Part shown: positions 8,588-16,797 of the stretch, in pieces
Layout: every line of letters starts with the position of its first letter
Numbering within the stretch: the first letter of the stretch is position 1
Source of the DNA: Duncaniella sp.
GTDB lineage: Bacteria; Bacteroidota; Bacteroidia; Bacteroidales; Muribaculaceae
Length of the DNA: 23,872 bases
Direction: 5' to 3'
Assembly: GCA_022511285.1 (NCBI GenBank)
Contig: JAFLRW010000010.1
Location: 1-23,872, forward strand
Position numbers and translations under genes: made by a program
Notes under the pieces: generated by a model
Database searches by the model: none
The model's input: the letters and a program-made list of their open reading frames with translations, nothing else
Told to the model about the DNA's origin: nothing

Positions 8588-10153
8588 ATGGCAGAATCAG
8601 TAGTGCGGCTTTCTCCACGTCAGAAGATGATAAACCTTATGTATATCGTCTTGACTGCGATGTTGGCGCTCAATGTGTCGAGCGACGTCCTTGACGGCTT
8701 TGTGCAGGTGGAGGATGGTCTTGCGCGCACCAATGCAAGTGTTGGGCGTCGCAACGATGCCATTTATCGCGAGCTCGAGCTTATCACGGAGCAGAATCCC
8801 GGCAAGGGCACTCCCTGGCTGGAGAAGGCTACGGATGTGCGCTCGCGAGCGGCCTCGCTCTATAATTATATAGACTCTCTCAAACTTGCCATAGTCCGTG
8901 AGGCGGATGGCCCCGACGGCAAGGTGACGGAAATCAATCGTCGCGACGACCTTGAGAGTGCGGCGGTGGTGATGCTCTCCCCCTCGCATCGTCAGGGCGA
9001 ACGCCTGCGGGGTCGCATTGACAGCTATCGTGACTACATTAATACCCTCGTGGGCGATTCGGCCAAGCGAGCATCCATTGCCGAGGCCCTTTCTACAGCT
9101 CCATTCCGTCGGCCGGGCACGGTGACTCCGCTCCCCTGGGAGGAGGCTAAGTTTGAGAACCAGCCTGTTGTGGCATCGGTTACCCTCCTCACCAAGCTTC
9201 AAAACGATATCCGCTATGCAGAGGGTGAAGCGCTTGCCAACCTTCTGGCGGCCGTTGATGCAGGAGATGTCAGAGTCAACGAGCTAAACGCATTCGTCAT
9301 TCCGCAGTCGCGCATGGTGATGCGAGGCGGCAAATACTCTGCATCTATCGTCCTGGCGGCTGTAGATACCACAGCCCGCCCCGATATCTTCATCGGCGGC
9401 AACAAGCTGGGCAATGATCGCGGTTTGTATGAGTTTAACACCACGTCGACCGGCTCGTTTGACTATTCGGGCTATATTGAAGTGGCCCACGGCGACGGGA
9501 CTACAACCCGCCATCCGTTCTCGTCGAGTTATACCGTTATGGAGCCCACAGCCACCGTCTCCGCGACGATGATGAATGTGCTCTATGCCGGCATCAATAA
9601 CCCGATGAGCATCTCGGTGCCCGGTGTGCCGATGCAGAGCGTCTCAGCCACAATGACAAATGGCTCACTGACCCGTCAGGGCGACACGTGGATAGCCCGT
9701 CCTGCGAAGGTAGGCGAGAATGCCACCATAACTGTCACGGCCACAATTGACGGCCATCCACAGACTGTGGCCACATCCACATTCCGTGTTAGAAAGCTCC
9801 CCGACCCGACTGCTTTCATATCATTTACCGGTGCGGGCGGCACCAAAGACCGTTACAAAGGCGGAAAGCCTATCTCTAAAGCCCTTCTGACCTCGGCCCC
9901 CGGCATTGAAGCCGCTATTGACGATGATATGCTCAATATCGATTTCCAAGTGCTCGGTTTTGAGACTGTGTTTTTTGACCAGATGGGCAACGCCATTCCG
10001 GAACTCTCGCAGGGCGCATCCTTCTCACAGCGCCAGCGCGACCAGTTTAAGCGTCTCTCTCGAGGCAAGCGTTTTTATATCTCGCGCATCCGCGCCAAAG
10101 GCCCCGATGGCATAGAGCGCACCCTCTCGCCAATGGAGGTCATCGTAAACTAA
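8588..10153 (+). CDS. gldM: GldM/PorM, T9SS motor shaft protein
   Basis: GldM is anchored in the inner membrane by one helix that passes through the GldL pentamer; its periplasmic domains reach the GldK/GldN ring. The 521-residue product begins with SPRQKMINLMYIVLTAMLAL (about residues 9-28), the highly conserved N-terminal helix. A helical bundle domain (about 30-220) follows, then Ig-like beta domains to the C-terminus, including a conserved late block SKALLTSAPGIEAAI. The length matches the family (about 515-520). It is 25 nt after gldL and 25 nt before gldN. Confidence 0.96.
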   Translation: MAESVVRLSPRQKMINLMYIVLTAMLALNVSSDVLDGFVQVEDGLARTNASVGRRNDAIYRELELITEQNPGKGTPWLEKATDVRSRAASLYNYIDSLKLAIVREADGPDGKVTEINRRDDLESAAVVMLSPSHRQGERLRGRIDSYRDYINTLVGDSAKRASIAEALSTAPFRRPGTVTPLPWEEAKFENQPVVASVTLLTKLQNDIRYAEGEALANLLAAVDAGDVRVNELNAFVIPQSRMVMRGGKYSASIVLAAVDTTARPDIFIGGNKLGNDRGLYEFNTTSTGSFDYSGYIEVAHGDGTTTRHPFSSSYTVMEPTATVSATMMNVLYAGINNPMSISVPGVPMQSVSATMTNGSLTRQGDTWIARPAKVGENATITVTATIDGHPQTVATSTFRVRKLPDPTAFISFTGAGGTKDRYKGGKPISKALLTSAPGIEAAIDDDMLNIDFQVLGFETVFFDQMGNAIPELSQGASFSQRQRDQFKRLSRGKRFYISRIRAKGPDGIERTLSPMEVIVN

Positions 10154-10178
10154 TCACTCCCTCACTCATCTATAAGCA

Positions 10179-11336
10179 ATGATTAAGAAGATTTTTCTCT
10201 CAGCCATAACTCTTGTCATAGCCGCAACAGCCTTCGGGCAGACTGATGGCTCATCGTCGAGCGGCAGTGTTGTGCGGCGCCGTTCGGCTGACCGTAACGA
10301 AAAGTCGGCAACTCCGGGTGTGACTCAGCGTATGCAGTCGCACTTCGATACCCCTGCGGCCGACGAGAGCGAGATGCAATGGATGCGTGTGATGTATCGC
10401 GAGCTTGACTTGACAAAGGACGAGAACGGCGCGCTTTATTATCCCGACGAGCCTGTTGAGGGGCAGGACAATCTCTTCCGTATAATTATGCACCGTATAG
10501 CCGACGGTTCTTTGGCGGCTTATGAGTATCTCGACGGGCGCGAGGCCTTTACTGATGAATTTCGGGTGAAGACCGGCGAAGTGCTTGACCGTTTCTATAT
10601 CCCTTATACGGCAGCCAAGGGCTCGACAGAGAAAAATCCGAAATACACCATCGAGGAGTCGGATATTCCCACCAGCGAGGTGCTCTCCTATTACATTATA
10701 GAACGCTGGGAGTTTGACCGTCGCAACAATAGGATGCGCACGGTGGTAGAGGCGGTCTGCCCGGTGCTCCACCGGTCGGGCGACTTTGGCGGCGAGGCAG
10801 TGCGCTACCCGATGTTCTGGGTGCGCTACAATGATCTTCGCCCCTGGCTATCCACCCAGACCATCTTCACAGATGATGACAATAACCTTGCCTCAGCCAC
10901 CTATGATGACTTCTTTCAGCTGGGCCTCTACAAGGGGGATATCTATAAGACACGCAATCTCAGGAATCGCTCGCTGATGCAGATGTATCCTGACCCTGAG
11001 GAGCTTGCCCACGCGCGCGATTCGATACAGAATCGCCTCGATAACTACGAGAAGAAGTTGTGGGTGCCCTCGCTTGAGGAACTCGCAGAGCGCCGTGAAG
11101 CTGCTGCGAAGGCAGCCGAGATGGCTGAGGCTGCAGCAAATGCTGATGGGTCTGAGGCTGAGGCTGCAGTGAGCGTTCAGGCGGAAAAACCGGTGCGCTC
11201 TGCCCGCACCAAACGCGGCTCAACGAAGTCAACCGCACCCAAGAAGAGTGCAAAAGCAAAGAAGCCTAAGAGTGTGAGCTCATCAACGTCGTCATCGTCA
11301 GGTGCGGCGCGCTCGGTGCGGAATCGTAAAAAGTAG
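10179..11336 (+). CDS. gldN: GldN/PorN, T9SS ring protein with long low-complexity basic tail
   Basis: GldN binds GldK in the periplasmic ring. The 385-residue product has a signal peptide (residues 1-20, MIKKIFLSAITLVIAATAFG). The conserved domain runs to about residue 300, with WMRVMYRELDLTKDENGALYYP, LYKGDIYKTRNLRNRSLMQMYP and related blocks. The last 75 or so residues are unlike the domain: an Ala/Glu-rich helix (about 306-335) and then a Lys/Arg/Ser-rich tail ending SVRNRKK. The tail contains an in-frame 14-nt repeat, GGCTGAGGCTGCAG, at 11123 and 11156, 33 nt (11 codons) apart. The frame is intact through the tail. Its function is unknown; it may be lineage-specific. Confidence 0.94.
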   Translation: MIKKIFLSAITLVIAATAFGQTDGSSSSGSVVRRRSADRNEKSATPGVTQRMQSHFDTPAADESEMQWMRVMYRELDLTKDENGALYYPDEPVEGQDNLFRIIMHRIADGSLAAYEYLDGREAFTDEFRVKTGEVLDRFYIPYTAAKGSTEKNPKYTIEESDIPTSEVLSYYIIERWEFDRRNNRMRTVVEAVCPVLHRSGDFGGEAVRYPMFWVRYNDLRPWLSTQTIFTDDDNNLASATYDDFFQLGLYKGDIYKTRNLRNRSLMQMYPDPEELAHARDSIQNRLDNYEKKLWVPSLEELAERREAAAKAAEMAEAAANADGSEAEAAVSVQAEKPVRSARTKRGSTKSTAPKKSAKAKKPKSVSSSTSSSSGAARSVRNRKK

Positions 11337-11341
11337 AAGTA

Positions 11342-12268
11342 ATGGAGACAACGGAGAATGTCAGCGAGTTCATAACGATAGTCATTCCGGTTCTCAATCG
11401 GGAGGCTACAATTGAAAGAACGCTGGCTTCTGTAGATGCGCAGTCCTTGCGCCCGGCCGAGGTAATTATTGTTGACAACGGCTCGACTGACTCCACATAT
11501 TCTATCGTTGACAAGTGGGTGGCTTCACGCACGTATGCGTCGATTCTGAAAGAGCCTAAGCCCGGGGCTTGTGCGGCTCGAAATCGAGGCCTTGAATTGG
11601 TCAAGACCCCCTATGTAATGTTCTTTGACTCTGACGATGAGATGCTGCCGCATCACGTAAGGGATTTTGAGGATGCGGCCTCACGGACGAGAGCAGATAT
11701 TATCGGGCGCACTATCCTGACAGAGTTTAGCAACGGCACCCGTAAGCATCTTTGGTTTTCTGCCCGAACTCCGATGTTCCGTCACCTTTTTAACAGCACG
11801 CTTTCCACCCAGCGTATTATAGTGAAGACTGAGCTTGTCCGCAGAGTGGGCGGTTGGAACGAGACGCTCCCCGGCTGGAATGATTTTGAACTTGGAGTGC
11901 GTCTGCTTCAGACCTCACCTAAAATGTATCATCTATTTGGGAAACCGTCGGTGATCACGTATCAGACCCCCGGTTCAATCACCGGCACATCCTTCTCAGA
12001 ACATCCGGAGAGATGGGAGAAGTCGCTCGCCGTCATCCGTGAAGAGATAGCTCCACGACTACGTCCGTTGGTCGATGCCCGCACGATGGTGCTTGCTGCC
12101 CGTTATGCCGCCGAGGGAGCAACGGAGCATGCACGGCGCCTGTATGACGAAGTGATGTCACGAACCCCACATAAGCGCCGTATGGCATTCATCTACCGCC
12201 ATAATCTTATCTTTGGACATGGCACATGGGTGTTAGTCCGCCTCCTATTCCCAATAATCTGCAGTTAG
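11342..12268 (+). CDS. Family 2 glycosyltransferase
   Basis: A GT-A fold enzyme that transfers a sugar from a nucleotide donor; the acceptor cannot be read from sequence. Motifs: ITIVIPVLNREATIERTLAS at residues 11-30, VIIVDNGSTD (41-50), GACAARNRGLE (75-85) and the metal-binding DSDD (96-99). A later GWNDFELGVRL segment resembles the catalytic-base region of GT2 enzymes. There is no signal peptide and no obvious membrane helix apart from a hydrophobic C-terminus (WVLVRLLFPIICS). It starts 5 nt after gldN, so it is probably the last gene of the T9SS run. That position suggests, without proving, a role in making surface glycan or the A-LPS-type anchor for T9SS cargo. Confidence 0.9.
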   Translation: METTENVSEFITIVIPVLNREATIERTLASVDAQSLRPAEVIIVDNGSTDSTYSIVDKWVASRTYASILKEPKPGACAARNRGLELVKTPYVMFFDSDDEMLPHHVRDFEDAASRTRADIIGRTILTEFSNGTRKHLWFSARTPMFRHLFNSTLSTQRIIVKTELVRRVGGWNETLPGWNDFELGVRLLQTSPKMYHLFGKPSVITYQTPGSITGTSFSEHPERWEKSLAVIREEIAPRLRPLVDARTMVLAARYAAEGATEHARRLYDEVMSRTPHKRRMAFIYRHNLIFGHGTWVLVRLLFPIICS

Positions 12269-12276
12269 ACACGGAA

Positions 12277-12311
12277 TAATCCCCTCCTCGGCATTGTCGG
12301 GGAGGGGATTA
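12277..12311. terminator. Hairpin between convergent glycosyltransferase and xylE genes
   Basis: TAATCCCCTCC (12277-12287) pairs perfectly with GGAGGGGATTA (12301-12311); the inner bases CG/CG extend the stem to about 14 pairs. It sits midway between two converging stops and can fold on both strands. Neither side has a long U tract, so termination is likely but not classic. Confidence 0.6.
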
Positions 12312-12345
12312 ATGTAGATGGAGCGAACTATATAGATGTATTGTC

Positions 12346-13821
12346 TTATTTGCGGTTGCGCCAGAGTTTGGTCATATCTTCAAGGCTCTTACCTTTGGTC
12401 TCGGGGACGAGAGAGGCCACGAACCAGGCGGCAAGGATGCAGATGATGCCGTAGAGTGCGTAGACAAACATGTGGCCAAACTTATCGCCCATGCCCATGC
12501 CTTGCATATTGTACATAGGCACGAAGGTTGATGATACGATGAAGTTGAAAATCCACTGGAATGCGACTGCGATAGCCACGGCTTGTGAGCGGATAGTGTT
12601 GGGGAATATTTCTGAGATGAGCACCCAGCAGATGGGTCCCCAAGAGAACATGAAGGATGCCGAGTAGACCATAATTGAGATAACGGGCACGATTGGAGCT
12701 ACTTCAACCACATTTGCAAGAGCCACTCCGAAAGCGCCGATGGCCATTCCGATTGAACCCCAGATGAGCAGCGGTTTGCGTCCGAGTTTCTCAACCGAGA
12801 ATACGGCAACGAGGGTGAATGAGATGTTGACAACACCCATGATGATTGTCTGCACCATTGGGTCGCCCATATTCATGGATTCGAAAATGCGAGGAGCATA
12901 ATATAGCACAGCGTTGATGCCTACCGCCTGCTGGAATACAGAGAGCATTACGCCCACGAAGATTACCATGACGCCAAAAGAGAAGAGTTTCTCGCTCTTG
13001 ACCTCGACGGTTTCTTTGATGGATGTGAGGATGGCTTTCGCTTTCTCATAGCCATTGATGTGAGAGAGCACATCGAGGGCTTTGTCGTCTTTGCCGACGA
13101 TGGCAAGATAGCGTGGCGATTCGGGCACAAGGCAAACGAGGATTGTGAATATGCCTGCTACGATGGCTTCAGACCCAAACATATAGCGCCAGCCTGTCTG
13201 GATGGTCCAGAGGTCGGAGTCGGCCGACACTTGATATAGTGTCTCACCAATTTTTTCGATGACGGGCTGTGTGTGTTCGCCAAGAATCAGGAAGTTGACA
13301 AAGTAGACTACGAGCTGACCGAAGATGATGGCAAATTGGTTCCACGACACGAGGGTCCCACGCATATTGGATGGAGCCACTTCGGCGATATACATCGGGC
13401 AGATGGCCGATGCGAGGCCTACGCCAATGCCGCCGATGATGCGATAGAAGTTGAAAGCAATGAGCAGAGAAGCCGTGGGGACGCCTTTTTCAAAGAAAAG
13501 GAACTCCGGGGCATAGCTTCCGAGAGCAGAGAGGAAGAAAAACACGCCAGCCAGTGCGAGCGAACGCTTACGGCCGAAATATGATGCGCAGAAGCCTGAG
13601 ATGGCTGAGCCGATGATGCATCCGAGCAGAGCGCTCGACGATGTGATGCCGTGGAGGGAATCGGTGTAGACAAAGTCTTTGGCTCCGAGGAAGAAAGCTT
13701 GCAGGCCTTTTTCAGCACCTGAGATTACTGCGGTGTCGTAGCCAAAGAGCAGACCTCCGAGCACTGCCACTAAGACAATGGAAAAGAGGTAGATTTTGCT
13801 GCCGTTTTGGGGATAATTCAT
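12346..13821 (-). CDS. xylE: D-xylose:H+ symporter, MFS sugar porter
   Basis: A 12-helix inner-membrane sugar:proton symporter of the major facilitator superfamily. Sugar-porter signatures are present: LFGYDTAVISGA in helix 1, RKRSLA in the first loop, PMYIAEVAPSNMRG, PESPRYL, QQAVGINAVLYYAP in helix 7 and WGPICWVLISEIFP in helix 10, ending PETKGKSLEDM. Xylose as substrate is inferred from position, since xylA lies directly upstream. I chose the ATG at 13821 (491 residues). The frame continues upstream to 13884, but that extension translates an inverted repeat and is not protein-like. It is the last gene of the xylose operon. Confidence 0.9.
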   Translation of the reverse strand: MNYPQNGSKIYLFSIVLVAVLGGLLFGYDTAVISGAEKGLQAFFLGAKDFVYTDSLHGITSSSALLGCIIGSAISGFCASYFGRKRSLALAGVFFFLSALGSYAPEFLFFEKGVPTASLLIAFNFYRIIGGIGVGLASAICPMYIAEVAPSNMRGTLVSWNQFAIIFGQLVVYFVNFLILGEHTQPVIEKIGETLYQVSADSDLWTIQTGWRYMFGSEAIVAGIFTILVCLVPESPRYLAIVGKDDKALDVLSHINGYEKAKAILTSIKETVEVKSEKLFSFGVMVIFVGVMLSVFQQAVGINAVLYYAPRIFESMNMGDPMVQTIIMGVVNISFTLVAVFSVEKLGRKPLLIWGSIGMAIGAFGVALANVVEVAPIVPVISIMVYSASFMFSWGPICWVLISEIFPNTIRSQAVAIAVAFQWIFNFIVSSTFVPMYNMQGMGMGDKFGHMFVYALYGIICILAAWFVASLVPETKGKSLEDMTKLWRNRK

Positions 13822-13840
13822 TGGTATTAGAATTGAGGGG

Positions 13841-13896
13841 TTGAAAATTGAGAATTGAAAATTGAGATTTTTAGGGGGTCTCAATTTTCAATTCTC
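13841..13896. repeat. Perfect 18-bp inverted repeat with nested direct repeat, in the xylA-xylE gap
   Basis: GAGAATTGAAAATTGAGA (13850-13867) and its exact complement (13879-13896) flank an 11-nt loop, TTTTTAGGGGG. The motif TTGAAAATTGAGA also occurs twice in tandem (13841-13853 and 13855-13867). The hairpin would form in the operon transcript between xylA and xylE. No U tract follows it in the transcribed direction, so it is not a standard terminator. It may stabilise or attenuate the message, or be a dispersed genomic repeat. Confidence 0.9.
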
Positions 13897-13919
13897 GGTA
13901 TCACTTTTATCATGAAAGT

Positions 13920-15236
13920 TTATACATACATATTCAGGATGGCCTCATAGAGTTCCTGCTTGCCTGAAGTCTGCTTGGGCTCGCCGACGCTCTTGGAATA
14001 AGCCACAACGTCCTCGAGAGTGAGTTTGCCGTCCTCAAACTCTTTGCCTTTACCGGCGTCGAATGAGGAGTAGCGCTCCTTCACCATATCTTTGATGGGT
14101 GATTTTTCGAGGAGCTCGGCAGCGCTTTCAAGTGCGCGTGCCATAGCGTCCATACCGGCGATGTGGGCAATGAAGATGTCGTCGAGGTCGGTAGAGTTGC
14201 GACGAGTCTTGGCATCGAAGTTGGTGCCACCGTTTCCGAGGCCACCGTTGCGAATCACCTGCATCATGGCCAGGGTGAGTTCGTAGTTGTCAATCGGGAA
14301 CTGGTCGGTGTCCCATCCGTTCTGGTAGTCGCCGCGGTTAGCGTCGATAGAACCGAGCATACCATTGTCCACAGCCACAGCGAGTTCGTGTTCGAATGTG
14401 TGGCCGGCCAGGGTGGCGTGGTTTACCTCGATGTTGAGCTTGAAGTCCTTGTCGAGGCCGTGGGCTTTGAGGAAGCCTATCACTGTTTCAGAATCCACGT
14501 CATACTGGTGTTTTGTGGGCTCCATGGGTTTGGGCTCGATGAGGAATGTGCCGGTGAAGCCTTTGGAACGAGCGTAATCGCGCGCGAGGGTGAGCATCAT
14601 TGCGAGGTGCTCTTTTTCGCGCTTCTGGTCGGTGTTGAGGATGCTCATGTAGCCTTCACGACCGCCCCAGAATACGTAGTTCTGTCCGCCGAGGGCTATG
14701 GTGGCGTCGATGGCGTTTTTAATCTGTACGGCAGCGCGGGCCACGGTGTCGAAGTCGGGGTTGGTGGCGGCGCCGTTCATATAACGGGCGTGGCTGAACA
14801 CGTTGGCAGTGCCCCAAAGGTTTTTGATGCCGGTTTCGGCCATCTTCTCTTTGAGGTAAGCCACAACCTCCTTCATGTTATTCTCATATTCCTCGATGCT
14901 TTCGCCTTCGCTCACGAGGTCAACGTCGTGGAAGCAGAAATATTCGATGCCCATCTTTGTCATGAACTCGAAGCCGGCATCGACCTTCTGCTTGGCGATT
15001 GTGAGCGCGTCGGCACCCTGATTCCAGGGGAATGCCTTTGTAGAGCCGCCAAACTGGTCGCCACCCTCGGCGCAGAGAGTGTGCCACCAAGCCATAGCAA
15101 ACTTGAGCCATTCTTTCATGGGTTTGCCAAGAATCACCTTCTCGGCGTCATAGTAGCGGTAGGCCATAGGATTCTTTGAATCCTTGCCTTCAAACTTGAT
15201 TTTCCCGATTCCGGGGAAATATTCTTTTACTGCCAT
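13920..15236 (-). CDS. xylA: Xylose isomerase, class II
   Basis: It converts D-xylose to D-xylulose in the cytoplasm using two divalent metal ions. The 438 residues are the usual length of the Bacteroides-type class II enzyme. Active-site segments are all present: FCFHDVDL with catalytic His103 and Asp106, WGGREGY, EPKPMEPTKHQYD with metal-binding Glu and catalytic Lys, NIEVNHATLAGHTFEHEL, and SIDANRGDYQNGWDTDQFP. The start MAVKEYFPGIGKIKFEG is typical. It lies 55 nt after xylB and about 98 nt before xylE, the latter gap holding the inverted repeat. This is an intact gene. Confidence 0.97.
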   Translation of the reverse strand: MAVKEYFPGIGKIKFEGKDSKNPMAYRYYDAEKVILGKPMKEWLKFAMAWWHTLCAEGGDQFGGSTKAFPWNQGADALTIAKQKVDAGFEFMTKMGIEYFCFHDVDLVSEGESIEEYENNMKEVVAYLKEKMAETGIKNLWGTANVFSHARYMNGAATNPDFDTVARAAVQIKNAIDATIALGGQNYVFWGGREGYMSILNTDQKREKEHLAMMLTLARDYARSKGFTGTFLIEPKPMEPTKHQYDVDSETVIGFLKAHGLDKDFKLNIEVNHATLAGHTFEHELAVAVDNGMLGSIDANRGDYQNGWDTDQFPIDNYELTLAMMQVIRNGGLGNGGTNFDAKTRRNSTDLDDIFIAHIAGMDAMARALESAAELLEKSPIKDMVKERYSSFDAGKGKEFEDGKLTLEDVVAYSKSVGEPKQTSGKQELYEAILNMYV

Positions 15237-15291
15237 TGTTAAAATTGGTTTTATGATGTTGATTTATTTAGAGTTCTGAGGAGTGGTGATG

Positions 15292-16779
15292 TCAGGCCAT
15301 CACGGCTGCGAGGCGCTGTTTCCATAGGGCGTAAGCTTCGCAATAGGCGGAGCGGTCAGCTTCAACGGGCTCTATCACCTCAATTTTTTCGAGCGAAGCG
15401 AAGGCTTCGTTGTTGTCGGCATAAATGCCGGCACCCAATCCGGCACCCTTAGCGGCTCCCACGGCACCGTCAGTGTTGTAAAGCTCGATGACGGCCCCGC
15501 TCACACCGGCAAGAGTGTTGCGGAACAGGGGAGAGAGGAACATATTTGCGTGGCCGGCGTGAATCTTGCTCAGCGTCATTCCCATCTGTTCCATCACTTC
15601 CATTCCATACATAAATGAGAACACAATGCCCTCTTGCTCGGCACGGAGCAGGTGTGAGCGGTCGTGGGTGAGGAAGTTGATGCCATGGATAGAAGCTCCG
15701 GTCTCGCGATTGCGCAACACGCGCTCGGCGCCGTTGCCAAATGGAATCACTGACACGCCGGCAGCTCCGATTGGAGCCTTGGCGGCCAAGGCGTTCATTT
15801 CCGGATAGGATATGCCGTCGGGGGCAATCACTCGTTTTGACCAGGAGTTGAGGATTCCGGTGCCGTTGATGCACAGGAGCACGCCGAGGCGGGGTGAAGC
15901 GGCGGTGTGGTTGACGTGGGCAAAGGTGTTGACGCGGCTCCGGGGATCGTAGTTCACTTCGCCAAGCACACCGTAGACCACACCTGAAGTTCCGGCGGTA
16001 GATGCCACTTCGCCCGGATTAAACACGTTGAGCGAGAGGGCGTTGTTGGGCTGGTCGCCGGCGCGGTAGCACACCGGGATGCCGGGGGCAAGGCCCAGTT
16101 CGGCGGCAGCCTCGGCCGTCATTTCGCCCTGGTTGGAGAATGTCGGGACAATTTCGGGTAGGATGTCGGCGTCAAACCCGAGATAGTCGAGCAGGAACGC
16201 CGCGGGGCGGTTGGCCTTGAAGTCCCAGAGCATCATTTCCGAGAGGCCCGACACCGTGGTGCAGGCACGCCCGGTCATTCGCAGTGCGGCATAGTCGCCC
16301 GGAAGCATTATCTTGTGGATTTTTTCAAAGACCTCAGGCTCGTTTTCCTTCACCCAGGCGAGCTTAGTGGCGGTAAAGTTGCCCGGGGAGTTAAGCAGAG
16401 TGCTCAGGCAAGCCTCTTCGCCAAGGTCGGCAAACGCCTTTTCGCCATAAGGCACACCTCGGGAGTCGCACCAGATGATGGCGGGGCGAAGCGGCTTCAT
16501 ATCCTTGTCGAGCATCACCAACCCGTGCATTTGGTATGAGATGCCGATTGCGGCAATCTCTTTGGGGTCAATGCCGGAGGTGTGCAACACAGATGCTGTG
16601 GCCTGTTTGAGGCAGTCCCACCACTGCTGTGGGTGCTGTTCCGCCCATCCGGGGCGCAGGGCTATAATCTCGGCCTCGGTGCGAGGGTAGAAGTCGGAGG
16701 CGATGGTCTTACCGCTATCGGCATTCACGAGGCTCGCCTTCACTGACGAGCTGCCTATGTCATATCCTAAGAGATACAT
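15292..16779 (-). CDS. xylB: Xylulokinase (FGGY family)
   Basis: It phosphorylates D-xylulose to xylulose 5-phosphate with ATP, feeding the pentose phosphate pathway. The 495 residues match the family. The N-terminal phosphate-binding strand is LLGYDIGSSSVKASL; GISYQMHGLVMLD and IIWCDSRG follow; AGDQPNNALSLN holds the catalytic Asp, and STAGTSGVVYGV is the ATP-binding loop of the second FGGY domain. The C-terminal block GAAKGAGLGAGIYA is also conserved. It sits 18 nt after the Nudix regulator and 55 nt before xylA in the same direction, which supports xylulose over other FGGY substrates. Confidence 0.95.
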   Translation of the reverse strand: MYLLGYDIGSSSVKASLVNADSGKTIASDFYPRTEAEIIALRPGWAEQHPQQWWDCLKQATASVLHTSGIDPKEIAAIGISYQMHGLVMLDKDMKPLRPAIIWCDSRGVPYGEKAFADLGEEACLSTLLNSPGNFTATKLAWVKENEPEVFEKIHKIMLPGDYAALRMTGRACTTVSGLSEMMLWDFKANRPAAFLLDYLGFDADILPEIVPTFSNQGEMTAEAAAELGLAPGIPVCYRAGDQPNNALSLNVFNPGEVASTAGTSGVVYGVLGEVNYDPRSRVNTFAHVNHTAASPRLGVLLCINGTGILNSWSKRVIAPDGISYPEMNALAAKAPIGAAGVSVIPFGNGAERVLRNRETGASIHGINFLTHDRSHLLRAEQEGIVFSFMYGMEVMEQMGMTLSKIHAGHANMFLSPLFRNTLAGVSGAVIELYNTDGAVGAAKGAGLGAGIYADNNEAFASLEKIEVIEPVEADRSAYCEAYALWKQRLAAVMA

Positions 16780-16797
16780 TTGATTTGAAAAGAGATG

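Noticed and set aside
8597..9202. 201-codon minus-strand frame opposite the start of gldM
   Set aside because: It overlaps the most conserved part of GldM and has an arginine/histidine-rich composition typical of antisense artefacts.
13822..13884. N-terminal extension of the xylose transporter
   Set aside because: The extra 21 codons translate the inverted repeat (Phe/Asn/Ile repeats). Sugar porters of this kind start close to the MNYPQNGS position.
14163..15179. Long open frame (338 codons) on the plus strand opposite xylA
   Set aside because: It is antisense to a complete, well-conserved xylose isomerase. The product is a Val/Gly/His-rich string with no domain, as expected from reversed G+C-rich codons.
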